Below are positions 16,099-22,030 of a DNA stretch of 22,065 nucleotides, piece after piece. Position numbers and translations under genes: made by a program. The DNA is from Bacillota bacterium (GTDB taxonomy: Bacteria > Bacillota > Clostridia > Lachnospirales > Lachnospiraceae): the NCBI GenBank assembly GCA_023415595.1, contig JAEZJW010000190.1, positions 1 to 22,065 on the forward strand. The letters are read 5' to 3'. Under the pieces are notes generated by a model, which saw only the letters and a list, made by a program, of their open reading frames with translations, did no database searches and was not told the origin of the DNA. Numbering within the stretch: position 1 is the stretch's first letter; each line of letters starts with the position of its first letter.

Positions 16099-16974
16099 CT
16101 ACACCTTTTCTATCCCTTTCTTCCCAAATAGACCGGCTGGGCGCAGGATCAACACGATAATCAGAATGATAAATGCGATAGAATCACGGTACTCTGATCC
16201 GAACCAGGTCGCAGCCAGTGCTTCCGTAACGCCGATTACCAAACCGCCGACGACTGCTCCATGAAAGCTTCCGATGCCTCCGAGCACTGCTGCCGCAAAG
16301 GCTTTCAGTCCTACCATAAAGCCCATGGTCGGATAAAGGATCTCGTAATAACCGCTGATCAGGACACCGGCGATTGCCGCTGATACCCCACCCAGGAAGA
16401 AGGTGAACGAAATGATGAAATTCGTATTTATTCCCATCAGTCCTGAGGTCTTCTCGCTCTGCTCCACTGCTCTCATCGCAAGTCCGATCTTAGTTCCCTT
16501 CACCAGAAGCGTCAGGACGGTCAGAAGTAAAACCGAGGTAATGAGCATAATAATCTGCATTGTGTTAATACGGGCTCCGGCGATATACACGAGCCTATTC
16601 TCAAATAACCGGGGAAAATGTCTCTTCTCGCTTCCGAAGCCCATCATTAACAGGTTCTGAATAATGTAAGAAATACCTATGGTTGTAATCAGAGAGGAGA
16701 TCGGCGGAGATTTCTTCTTCCTCAGTGGGCTTAAAGCCACCTTATCTATCAATATCCCCAGGATACCGGTCAATAGGACTCCCAGCAGGATGGCCGGAAG
16801 GATACCGAATTGTAGACCGATCAAATATATCACTGCATGGGCTCCGAAGGCATATACTGCTCCATGTGAGAAATTTACCAGCCGCAATATCCCAAATACC
16901 AGAGAATACCCCACCGCAATCAGCGCATATGCCATGCCCAGTGCCAAGCCATTGAAAAGCTGCTGCAATATCAT
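16099..16974 (-). CDS. livH: Branched-chain-type amino acid ABC transporter permease LivH
   Basis: 291-aa permease beginning MILQQLFNGLALGMAYALIAVGYSLVFG, the standard LivH opening. LVNFSHGAVYAFGAH follows, and the conserved AAAVLGGIGSFHGAVVGGLVIG lies in the second half. The frame is open to 17025, but the ATG at 16974 has AAGGAG 8 nt upstream and gives the usual N-terminus. No cysteine is present. It sits between livK and livM. Confidence 0.93.
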   Translation of the reverse strand: MILQQLFNGLALGMAYALIAVGYSLVFGILRLVNFSHGAVYAFGAHAVIYLIGLQFGILPAILLGVLLTGILGILIDKVALSPLRKKKSPPISSLITTIGISYIIQNLLMMGFGSEKRHFPRLFENRLVYIAGARINTMQIIMLITSVLLLTVLTLLVKGTKIGLAMRAVEQSEKTSGLMGINTNFIISFTFFLGGVSAAIAGVLISGYYEILYPTMGFMVGLKAFAAAVLGGIGSFHGAVVGGLVIGVTEALAATWFGSEYRDSIAFIILIIVLILRPAGLFGKKGIEKV

Positions 16975-17060
16975 TATACTAACTCCTTCCAAGGTGCCGC
17001 GCTTGCAACTTCTTTTGTAATTCACTTCAATTTACTTATTGAAGCTTCCGCACGATAGAA

Positions 17061-18206
17061 CTAATTAACAGAATTTCCATTATAACGGATGAAGTTACCG
17101 TCTTGAACGATCAGCTTGGTATATTGCTTTGTCGCATCACCAATGTCATCGAACTTGGTTTCCCCGGTGATACCGGAATAAGAGATGCTATTTAAGGTAT
17201 TCCTTAAGGATTCCTTCTCTGTAGATCCATTCTGTTTTACCGCTTCCAGCAGAATTCCAATGGAATCATAGGCCTGTGCAGCCAGAGCAGAGGGCTCACT
17301 GCCGAATTTCTCTTTGTAGGCGTCTACGAACTTCTTCACCTTCTCATCCTCTGAGTCAGCATAGAAGCTTACCGGGAATATGATCCCCTCTGCTGCTTCA
17401 CCGCCAAGCTCAATTAACTGCTGCGCATAAGCATTGGATAAACCGATGACCTGGATGCCAGGATCTACTGCTTTATATTGCTTTGCCAAAGGGGCAATCA
17501 GGGAGTACATACCAACACTGATCACTACCTCTGCTCCTGCATCTTTCAGCTTTGCGATTGCCAGACTGTAATCATCGGAGCCTTCGAGCACTTCTTCATG
17601 AGCAACTAAGGAAAGTTTGCTGTTACTGTTAATAATCTCTGCTGCGATTTTACCGGAGGTTGTTCCCCAGTCGGTCTTAATTGCCACAATACCTACTTTG
17701 GTCAGTCCAAGATCATCAGCTATGATTTCTTCGATCACTTTAAATTCACTGCTGATAACGGAGTTATTTCTGAAGATATAATCTCCGATCGAGGAATAGT
17801 CCGGATGGGAGGCTGTATTGGAGATCTCAATTACTTTATTCTCTTCATAAATAGGAGCGGCCACCATGCTGACACCGGAGGAGAAGTGTCCGAGTACACC
17901 TACAATTTCCGGATCGCTGACAATCTTCTGTGCGATGGAGGCTGCTTCCTCACCGGAATTCTTATCATCATAATTAACAAGTTCAATGGTGCGGCCCAGT
18001 ACTCCGCCGTTTGTATTCCACTCATCTGTCTTAATCTGAGCTGCTAATAAAAAGCTCTTCCCGTATTCGGCATTATCTCCTGTCATGGGAAAAGCAACGG
18101 CAATCTTAATCGGGCCATCCCCGTTGCTCTTCCCTGAGGATGCGCATCCGCTAAGTACGGATAATGATAAAACAAATGTTAATGCTAAGCTTATGATCTT
18201 CTTCAT
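17061..18206 (-). CDS. livK: Branched-chain-type amino acid ABC transporter substrate-binding lipoprotein
   Basis: 381-aa type I periplasmic-binding-fold lipoprotein. The signal peptide MKKIISLALTFVLSLSVLSGC ends in a lipobox with Cys21 as the lipidated residue, which is the only cysteine in the protein. The mature domain follows the Leu/Ile/Val/amide-binding plan: IKIAVAFPMTGDNAEYGKSF, GHFSSGVSMVAAPIYEE and NTASHPDYS. The longest in-frame version begins with a TTG at 18260, but the lipoprotein signal fixes the ATG at 18206. The ligand is unknown; family members bind branched-chain amino acids, amides, urea or other small polar compounds. It is first in the operon, behind a strong promoter and a leader with a poly-Cys ORF. 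Confidence 0.93.
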   Translation of the reverse strand: MKKIISLALTFVLSLSVLSGCASSGKSNGDGPIKIAVAFPMTGDNAEYGKSFLLAAQIKTDEWNTNGGVLGRTIELVNYDDKNSGEEAASIAQKIVSDPEIVGVLGHFSSGVSMVAAPIYEENKVIEISNTASHPDYSSIGDYIFRNNSVISSEFKVIEEIIADDLGLTKVGIVAIKTDWGTTSGKIAAEIINSNSKLSLVAHEEVLEGSDDYSLAIAKLKDAGAEVVISVGMYSLIAPLAKQYKAVDPGIQVIGLSNAYAQQLIELGGEAAEGIIFPVSFYADSEDEKVKKFVDAYKEKFGSEPSALAAQAYDSIGILLEAVKQNGSTEKESLRNTLNSISYSGITGETKFDDIGDATKQYTKLIVQDGNFIRYNGNSVN

Positions 18207-18229
18207 ATTCTTTCTCAACCTTTCTATAT

Positions 18230-18304
18230 TGTTGTTGAACTTCGCCTTGGAAGTTTTCAAATGAATTTGTATTTCAATCGGATCTCATTAAGTTAGCAAC
18301 AACA
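18230..18304 (-). promoter_or_regulatory. Leader RNA pairing: Cys codons with a site just upstream of livK
   Basis: In the minus-strand transcript TGTTGTTG (18304-18297, the Cys codons of the leader ORF) is exactly complementary to CAACAACA (18237-18230). The latter ends 5 nt before the purine-rich AGAAAGG preceding livK. Between them lies a 6-bp hairpin (18238-18255, AACTTC with GAAGTT). There is no T run, so any control would be over translation or RNA stability rather than classic termination. Confidence 0.4.
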
Positions 18305-18328
18305 TCGCTTTTGATTCATTCTTCTCAT
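18293..18328 (-). CDS. Candidate poly-cysteine leader peptide MRRMNQKRCCC
   Basis: 11-codon ORF in the livK leader: ATG at 18328, ending TGT TGT TGC TAA at 18293. AAGGAA lies 9 nt upstream of the ATG, a good ribosome site, and the ORF lies wholly within the predicted transcript (start about 18377). Three consecutive Cys codons before the stop are very unlikely by chance in such a short ORF. Poly-Cys leader peptides are known in mycobacteria as cysteine-responsive attenuators of operons. Here the downstream operon is a Cys-poor amino-acid importer plus an ATC-hydrolase family gene, which fits a cysteine theme. An internal ATG at 18319 would give MNQKRCCC. No expression evidence is available. 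Confidence 0.55.
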   Translation of the reverse strand: MRRMNQKRCCC

Positions 18329-18350
18329 ACCGGCCGTTTCCTTTCTTATA

Positions 18351-18378
18351 TCATACCATGTCAGTATGATTAGTATGA
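18351..18378. promoter_or_regulatory. Candidate operator at the liv transcription start
   Basis: Inverted repeat TCATAC (18351-18356), 7-nt spacer, GTATGA (18364-18369), with a further direct copy of GTATGA at 18373-18378. These lie immediately downstream of the -10 box, a typical repressor position. No regulator can be named. Confidence 0.35.
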
Positions 18379-18383
18379 AATGC

Positions 18384-18412
18384 ATTATAACGAATGAATC
18401 CGACCCTGTCAA
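18384..18412 (-). promoter_or_regulatory. Perfect-consensus sigma-A promoter of the liv operon
   Basis: On the minus strand: TTGACA (18412-18407), exactly 17 bp, TATAAT (18389-18384). This predicts transcription starting near 18377 and a leader of about 170 nt before the livK ATG. Such a strong core promoter usually implies control by a repressor or by the leader. Confidence 0.85.
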
Positions 18413-18508
18413 GAGGAACTTACGATAAAAAATATAGGAACATTTTTGGCATAGGAAACGGAATGCTTCTTCCAAGAGTTAAATCCCGAAGATATACAAT
18501 AATATAAA

Positions 18509-18670
18509 ATGGCACTTATGTTTTACTCATATCTTAATGAAAAAGATATCGATATTCTTGAAGAACACAGTTTTTCAAGAAACGAAATAATTGATGGCTT
18601 AAAATATGTTTCGGAACTCTATGGTTATGGAAGTATTGCTAATGCTCTATTGCGTACATTATTGGATTAA
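18509..18670 (+). CDS. Small hypothetical protein, 53 aa
   Basis: Plus-strand ORF from ATG 18509 (alternative ATG 18518) to TAA 18668-18670. The product begins MALMFYSYLNEKDIDILEEH, continues SFSRNEIIDGLKYVSELYGYG and ends SIANALLRTLLD. The acidic/hydrophobic pattern predicts helices and looks protein-like, and the AT-rich codon use differs from the neighbours. An in-frame stop lies just upstream, and no good ribosome site or promoter is visible. A strong hairpin terminator begins 32 nt after the stop and could serve it. It may be a small gene or a decayed fragment of a larger one. I do not recognise the family. Confidence 0.35.
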   Translation: MALMFYSYLNEKDIDILEEHSFSRNEIIDGLKYVSELYGYGSIANALLRTLLD

Positions 18671-18678
18671 GCTCAATT

Positions 18679-18696
18679 GTGCACTATTACGTGCAC
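18679..18696. repeat. GTGCAC inverted repeat
   Basis: GTGCAC at 18679-18684 and again at 18691-18696 (self-complementary, 6-nt spacer), between the small ORF and the terminator hairpin. It is a possible weak stem or protein site; no function is evident. Confidence 0.3.
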
Positions 18697-18701
18697 ATCG
18701 C

Positions 18702-18756
18702 AAAAAAGGAGTCTATGCTCCATAGCTTATTAAGCTATGGAGCAAGGCTCCTTTTT
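18702..18756 (-). terminator. Strong bidirectional terminator of xylB
   Basis: Perfect 14-bp stem, TGCTCCATAGCTTA (18716-18729) with TAAGCTATGGAGCA (18731-18744). It is extended by an outer AAAAAGGAG (18703-18711) and CTCCTTTTT (18748-18756) pair. T runs exist on both strands, so it can stop xylB on the minus strand and anything from the small ORF on the plus strand. Confidence 0.85.
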
Positions 18757-18776
18757 ATGTCTATTTTAAATAACTT

Positions 18777-20246
18777 TTATACCATCTTATCGAACATTTC
18801 CTTGAGAGTCGGGTAAAGCTGTTTGAATACTTCGTACTTCTTATTGTACAGCTTCACAGTCTCAGGATCCTGTTCGGTTGTGTCAATGACCTTGATCAGC
18901 TTGCCTGCAGCTTCTTCAACAGAAGCATACTTGCCGCAGCCCACGGCAGCTAATATCGCTGCACCGAAGGCAGGACCTTCTTCGGAGTTGATCTTATCTA
19001 CCTTAACATTCAGGACGTCCGCTATGATCTTGCACCACAGAGGGCTCTTCGCACCGCCGCCGTTGATGCGGATTCTCTCCAGCTTAACACCAAGGTTCTT
19101 CGTGATCTCAAAGGAATCACGGAGTGCAAAGGCTACACCCTCTAGTACTGCCTGTGTCATATCGGCACGGGTGGTATCCATTGTCATGCCGATAAAGGTT
19201 CCTCTTGCATTCGGATTGTTATGAGGGGTTCTCTCACCCATCAGATAAGGCAGGAAGAAAACATTGTTTTCACCGAGCTTCTCGATGTCCTTCTGCTCCT
19301 TCGCATATTCCTTGGTTCCGATGATCTCATCCATCCACCACTTGTTGGAAGCTGCTGCGGAGAGCATAACGCCCATGAAGTGATATTTGCCGTCTGCATG
19401 GCAGAACGCATGAAGTGCATTCTGGTCATCGACAGCGAACTTCTCGGAGGAGATAAATACTACGCCGGAGGTTCCGAGGGAAACATTACATTTGCCAACG
19501 CCAACAGTACCTGTTCCTACAGCAGCAACTGCCTGGTCACCGCCGCCTGCAATAACCTTCACGGTTTCAGGCAGGTCTAATTCCTTAGCAGCTTTTGCGT
19601 TTAAGGTTCCAACTACCTCGAAGGATTCATGAACCTTCGCCATCTGCTCTTCCTTCAGGCCGCAAAGGTCAAGCATTTCCTTGGACCAGCGCTTATTCTT
19701 AACATCCAGTAACAGCATTCCGGAAGCATCGGAAACATCCGTGCAGTGAACTCCGGAAAGCATGTAAGCAATATAATCCTTCGGCAGCATTATCTTCTTG
19801 ATCTTAGCGAAATTCTCGGGCTCATGCTTTCTTACCCAGAGAAGCTTCGGCGCCGTGAAGCCGGTCAGTGCCATATTCGCTGTGTAGCTGGAGATCTTCC
19901 CCCTGCCGATTTCATGATTCAGATAATCGCATTCTGCCTGGGTACGTCCGTCATTCCAAAGGATTGCAGGGCGGATTACCTTATCGTTCTCATCCAGGAT
20001 TACCATGCCGTGCATCTGTCCGCTGAAGCTGATACCATCAATATCCTTTTTATTGCAATCCTTGGTGAGTTCCTTGATGCCATCTACGAGGGCTGAGTAC
20101 CAATCCTCCGGATTCTGCTCGGACCAGCCGGGCTTAGGGAAAAATAACGGATATTCCCTTGTAACGATACTTTTGATATCTCCTGCTTCATCCATCAGAA
20201 GAAGCTTAACGGAGGATGTTCCCAAATCAACACCAATATACAACAT
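18777..20246 (-). CDS. xylB: Xylulokinase
   Basis: 489-aa FGGY-family kinase that phosphorylates D-xylulose to xylulose-5-phosphate for the pentose phosphate pathway. The ATP-site opening is YIGVDLGTSSVKLLL (residues 3-17). The substrate motifs are SGQMHGMV (75-82), WNDGRT (97-102) and DVSDASG (170-176). The catalytic Asp237 lies in GGGDQAVAAVGTG. NGGGAKSPLWCKIIADVLN and GPAFGAAILAAVG mark the second domain. Length and motifs are as in E. coli XylB. GGAG lies 9 nt before the ATG. It is divergent from the ROK regulator gene, with its own promoter and candidate operator. Xylose isomerase is not in this window. Confidence 0.95.
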   Translation of the reverse strand: MLYIGVDLGTSSVKLLLMDEAGDIKSIVTREYPLFFPKPGWSEQNPEDWYSALVDGIKELTKDCNKKDIDGISFSGQMHGMVILDENDKVIRPAILWNDGRTQAECDYLNHEIGRGKISSYTANMALTGFTAPKLLWVRKHEPENFAKIKKIMLPKDYIAYMLSGVHCTDVSDASGMLLLDVKNKRWSKEMLDLCGLKEEQMAKVHESFEVVGTLNAKAAKELDLPETVKVIAGGGDQAVAAVGTGTVGVGKCNVSLGTSGVVFISSEKFAVDDQNALHAFCHADGKYHFMGVMLSAAASNKWWMDEIIGTKEYAKEQKDIEKLGENNVFFLPYLMGERTPHNNPNARGTFIGMTMDTTRADMTQAVLEGVAFALRDSFEITKNLGVKLERIRINGGGAKSPLWCKIIADVLNVKVDKINSEEGPAFGAAILAAVGCGKYASVEEAAGKLIKVIDTTEQDPETVKLYNKKYEVFKQLYPTLKEMFDKMV

Positions 20247-20304
20247 CTGTGTAATCTCCTTTCAATCCTCAATAATAAAATATATAGCCAGTTTTTTACA
20301 TCTT

Positions 20305-20319
20305 GTTTAATGGTTAAAC
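20305..20319. promoter_or_regulatory. Candidate xyl operator (XylR site)
   Basis: Inverted repeat GTTTAA-TGG-TTAAAC, lying just after the xylB -10 box (at about +5 to +20), the usual place for a ROK-type xylose repressor. The adjacent xylR supports the assignment. The sequence is simpler than the Bacillus xyl operator, so this rests on position and symmetry. Confidence 0.5.
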
Positions 20320-20330
20320 TATATAACATA

Positions 20331-20359
20331 AATATATCAATTTGACCAAGTTATGTCAA
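20331..20359 (-). promoter_or_regulatory. sigma-A promoter of xylB
   Basis: On the minus strand: TTGACA (20359-20354), 17-bp spacer, TATATT (20336-20331), about 85 bp upstream of the xylB ATG. The repeat array starts 7 bp upstream of the -35 box. Confidence 0.75.
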
Positions 20360-20366
20360 GTAAGAA

Positions 20367-20473
20367 CAGTGTCATGATCAGTGCTAAAATCAGTGTTAAA
20401 ATAAAGTTATGATCAGTGTTAAGCTCAGTGTTAAAATCCGTATTAATCTCAGTGTCAAGCTCTGTGTCAAAAC
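20367..20473. repeat. Degenerate 12-bp tandem array, about nine units
   Basis: Unit consensus CAGTGTTAAAAT. Units begin at 20367, 20379, 20391, 20403 (11 bp, diverged), 20414, 20426, 20438, 20450 and 20462. On the xylB strand each unit reads like TTAACACTG, so TTAACA/TTGACA-type hexamers recur every 12 bp, ending next to the real xylB -35 box. A plus-strand frame through it has no ribosome site, so I do not call a protein. Confidence 0.8.
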
Positions 20474-20506
20474 CGTAACAGATCCGGTCTTACGGATTTG
20501 TTACGG
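20473..20506. other. 14-bp hairpin
   Basis: CCGTAACAGATCCG (20473-20486) pairs with CGGATTTGTTACGG (20493-20506) with a single G-U pair (plus-strand RNA) and a 6-nt loop. It is the first of three consecutive hairpins in the xylB-xylR gap and directly abuts the 12-bp array. Confidence 0.65.
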
Positions 20507-20510
20507 ACTA

Positions 20511-20564
20511 AATACACAAAAAAGCCTGTGGAAAGCTTGCTTTTCAACAGCTTTTTTGTGTATT
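20511..20564. terminator. Bidirectional terminator-like hairpin between divergent genes
   Basis: Perfect 15-bp outer arms AATACACAAAAAAGC (20511-20525) and GCTTTTTTGTGTATT (20550-20564). A further imperfect inner stem (CTGTGGAAAGC with GCTTTTCAACAG) closes on a tiny loop. T runs follow a GC-containing stem on both strands. As both flanking genes point away from it, its target transcript is unclear. Confidence 0.6.
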
Positions 20565-20568
20565 TTGC

Positions 20569-20589
20569 CATGGTGTCGAAGACACCATG
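20569..20589. other. 9-bp hairpin with GAA loop
   Basis: CATGGTGTC and GACACCATG flank a 3-nt GAA loop as a perfect inverted repeat. It is the third hairpin in a row and could be an operator or RNA stem. Confidence 0.55.
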
Positions 20590-20604
20590 ATGTTTTGACA
20601 CATT

Positions 20605-20670
20605 ACTTGTAGCATATTTTCAACATACTTGCAGCATATTTTCAGCATACTTGCAGCATACTTGCACATC
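20605..20670. repeat. 11-bp tandem array, six units
   Basis: Units start at 20605, 20616, 20627, 20638, 20649 and 20660. Two forms alternate, ACTTGCAGCAT and ATTTTCAGCAT, giving a 22-bp higher-order repeat at first, then ACTTGC units. The 11-bp period places each unit on the same face of the helix, upstream of xylR. Confidence 0.8.
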
Positions 20671-20716
20671 TCTTCCAGAAAACTATCCCAACTACCCCTT
20701 TCCAAATATTCCATTC

Positions 20717-20728
20717 TATGTTAACATA
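20717..20728. promoter_or_regulatory. 12-bp perfect palindrome upstream of xylR
   Basis: TATGTTAACATA is exactly self-complementary and lies 60 bp before the xylR ATG. It may be an autoregulatory site; its core GTTAAC loosely resembles the half-sites at 20305-20319. No convincing xylR promoter could be fixed around it. Confidence 0.3.
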
Positions 20729-20788
20729 ATTCTTAAATGAGGATAAGGAATTCAGAAATAATTAATTCGAATACGAAGGGTGACAGTT

Positions 20789-21955
20789 ATGGTAACAGGC
20801 AGTAAAGAACTGATCAGAGATATTAATACCAATCTTGTATTGGAAACTATCATAAATCATGCGGTAATCTCACGGGCAGCTACAGCCAAGCATCTGGGTC
20901 TCACGAAGGCTACCATTTCAGCTATCGTTCAGGATCTTATTAACAGAAAGCTGGTCATCGAAATCGGAAGTGATGACACTAGTCTGGGCCGTAAACCCAT
21001 TCTTTTAAGCCTTAATAAGAAGGCTGGATACGTCATCTGCATCGATATCGGAGTGGATACCCTCTCGGCAATGGTCTCCGATCTGACCGGTGAGGACCTT
21101 AAGCTAAAGCAGATCAAAACCCCCAAAAACCCTTCCCAGCTACTGTCCATATTGATACAATTAATCGAATCCATGAAGCTTTCGGATGAGACTCCTTACG
21201 GTCTGGTCGGAATTACCCTGGGTATTCATGGAGTGACGATGAACAATCAGGTATCCTTTACTCCATACTATAATCTGTCCGGGCTTCATCTCGCCGAGGG
21301 CTTGGAACAACATTTCGGCACTCCCATCTATCTGGAGAATGAGGCTAACCTTTCCGTCATCGGAGAGAAGACCTTCCAATATGATTATGCAAATATTGCA
21401 AATATCAGTGTACATTCCGGTATCGGTCTCGGTATCATCGTAAACCATCAGCTCTATACCGGCTATAACGGCAGAGCCGGGGAATTTGGCCATACGATTG
21501 TGGAAATCGATGGCAGGCAGTGTCCCTGTGGTAATCATGGCTGCCTCGAGCAATATGTGTCAGAGCGGGTCCTTCTGAAGGAATATGCCGATCTGAAGGG
21601 TCTGGAAGAAGCCTCCTTCGAACAGTACAGGAAGGCATATGAAGATACTGATCCCGATGCTATCCGGATCATGGACCAGTTCATCAAATATATGTCCGTC
21701 GGAATCAATAATATATTGAATGCCTATAACCCGGATATTGTAGTAATCAACAGCTCCTTCACTATCTTCTTCCCCCAGGTGATCGAGCGGATCGAAGAAG
21801 GCCTCAAAAGCCGAATGAACAGTTATATCAGCATTGTTCCCTCCGTGCTGCAGGATACCTCCATTCTTCTGGGTGGTATCTGTGTTGCCATTAAGGGTTT
21901 TCTTGGGATAGATAATCTGAAGCTGAACCATATTGAATATCGTTCCCAATCATAA
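20789..21955 (+). CDS. xylR: ROK-family transcriptional repressor, XylR-like
   Basis: 388-aa DNA-binding sugar sensor. The N-terminal winged helix-turn-helix covers about residues 18-75 (SRAATAKHLGLTKATISAIVQDLINRKLV, then GRKPILLSLN). The ROK sugar-binding domain follows: IDIGVDTLSA (degenerate phosphate motif, consistent with a repressor rather than a kinase), ENEANLSVIGE and EFGHTIVE. The zinc-site motif CPCGNHGCLEQ has Cys245, Cys247 and Cys252. XylR proteins repress xylose genes until xylose binds. Start: the ATG at 20789 has GAAGGG 8 nt upstream; an in-frame GTG at 20780 overlaps that site. Divergence from xylB supports the xylose assignment, but the ligand is inferred. Confidence 0.88.
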   Translation: MVTGSKELIRDINTNLVLETIINHAVISRAATAKHLGLTKATISAIVQDLINRKLVIEIGSDDTSLGRKPILLSLNKKAGYVICIDIGVDTLSAMVSDLTGEDLKLKQIKTPKNPSQLLSILIQLIESMKLSDETPYGLVGITLGIHGVTMNNQVSFTPYYNLSGLHLAEGLEQHFGTPIYLENEANLSVIGEKTFQYDYANIANISVHSGIGLGIIVNHQLYTGYNGRAGEFGHTIVEIDGRQCPCGNHGCLEQYVSERVLLKEYADLKGLEEASFEQYRKAYEDTDPDAIRIMDQFIKYMSVGINNILNAYNPDIVVINSSFTIFFPQVIERIEEGLKSRMNSYISIVPSVLQDTSILLGGICVAIKGFLGIDNLKLNHIEYRSQS

Positions 21956-22008
21956 CGTTTCCTATCATAGCGTTCTCTGTCATAAGCAAATCTATCAGAA
22001 GCGCTACG
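21949..22008. repeat. Degenerate 15-bp tandem repeat, about four units, at the xylR 3' end
   Basis: Units starting at 21949, 21964, 21979 and 21994 share RTCATAASGTT-like sequence, drifting along the array. The first unit overlaps the xylR stop codon. No function is evident. Confidence 0.5.
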
Positions 22009-22030
22009 CAGATTCCTAAGCGTGAATGAC

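Noticed and set aside
18293..18304. CCC run in the leader ORF as pure chance
   Set aside because: Not excluded, but the combination of ribosome site, position in the leader, stop right after the Cys codons, complementarity near livK and operon content makes chance the weaker explanation. Kept as a finding.
18206..18377. Known riboswitch or T-box in the liv leader
   Set aside because: No T-box AGGGUGGNACCGCG-type motif, S-box core or terminator hairpin with a T run is visible in the leader.
18329..18475. Upstream part of a 60-aa minus-strand frame that ends in the CCC leader peptide
   Set aside because: It extends across the liv promoter and upstream of the predicted transcript start, so only the last 11 codons can be translated from that promoter.
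20511..20564. Insertion-sequence or MITE ends
   Set aside because: The inverted repeat is a single compact hairpin with T runs. There is no transposase, no flanking target duplication, and no second copy in this window.
20409..20612. 67-aa plus-strand ORF through the 12-bp array
   Set aside because: Its repeated SVKL-type residues simply reflect the 12-bp (multiple of three) repeat. It has no ribosome site and runs through hairpins.
20367..20670. CRISPR array
   Set aside because: Units are 11-12 bp, directly adjacent and without unique spacers; no cas genes nearby.
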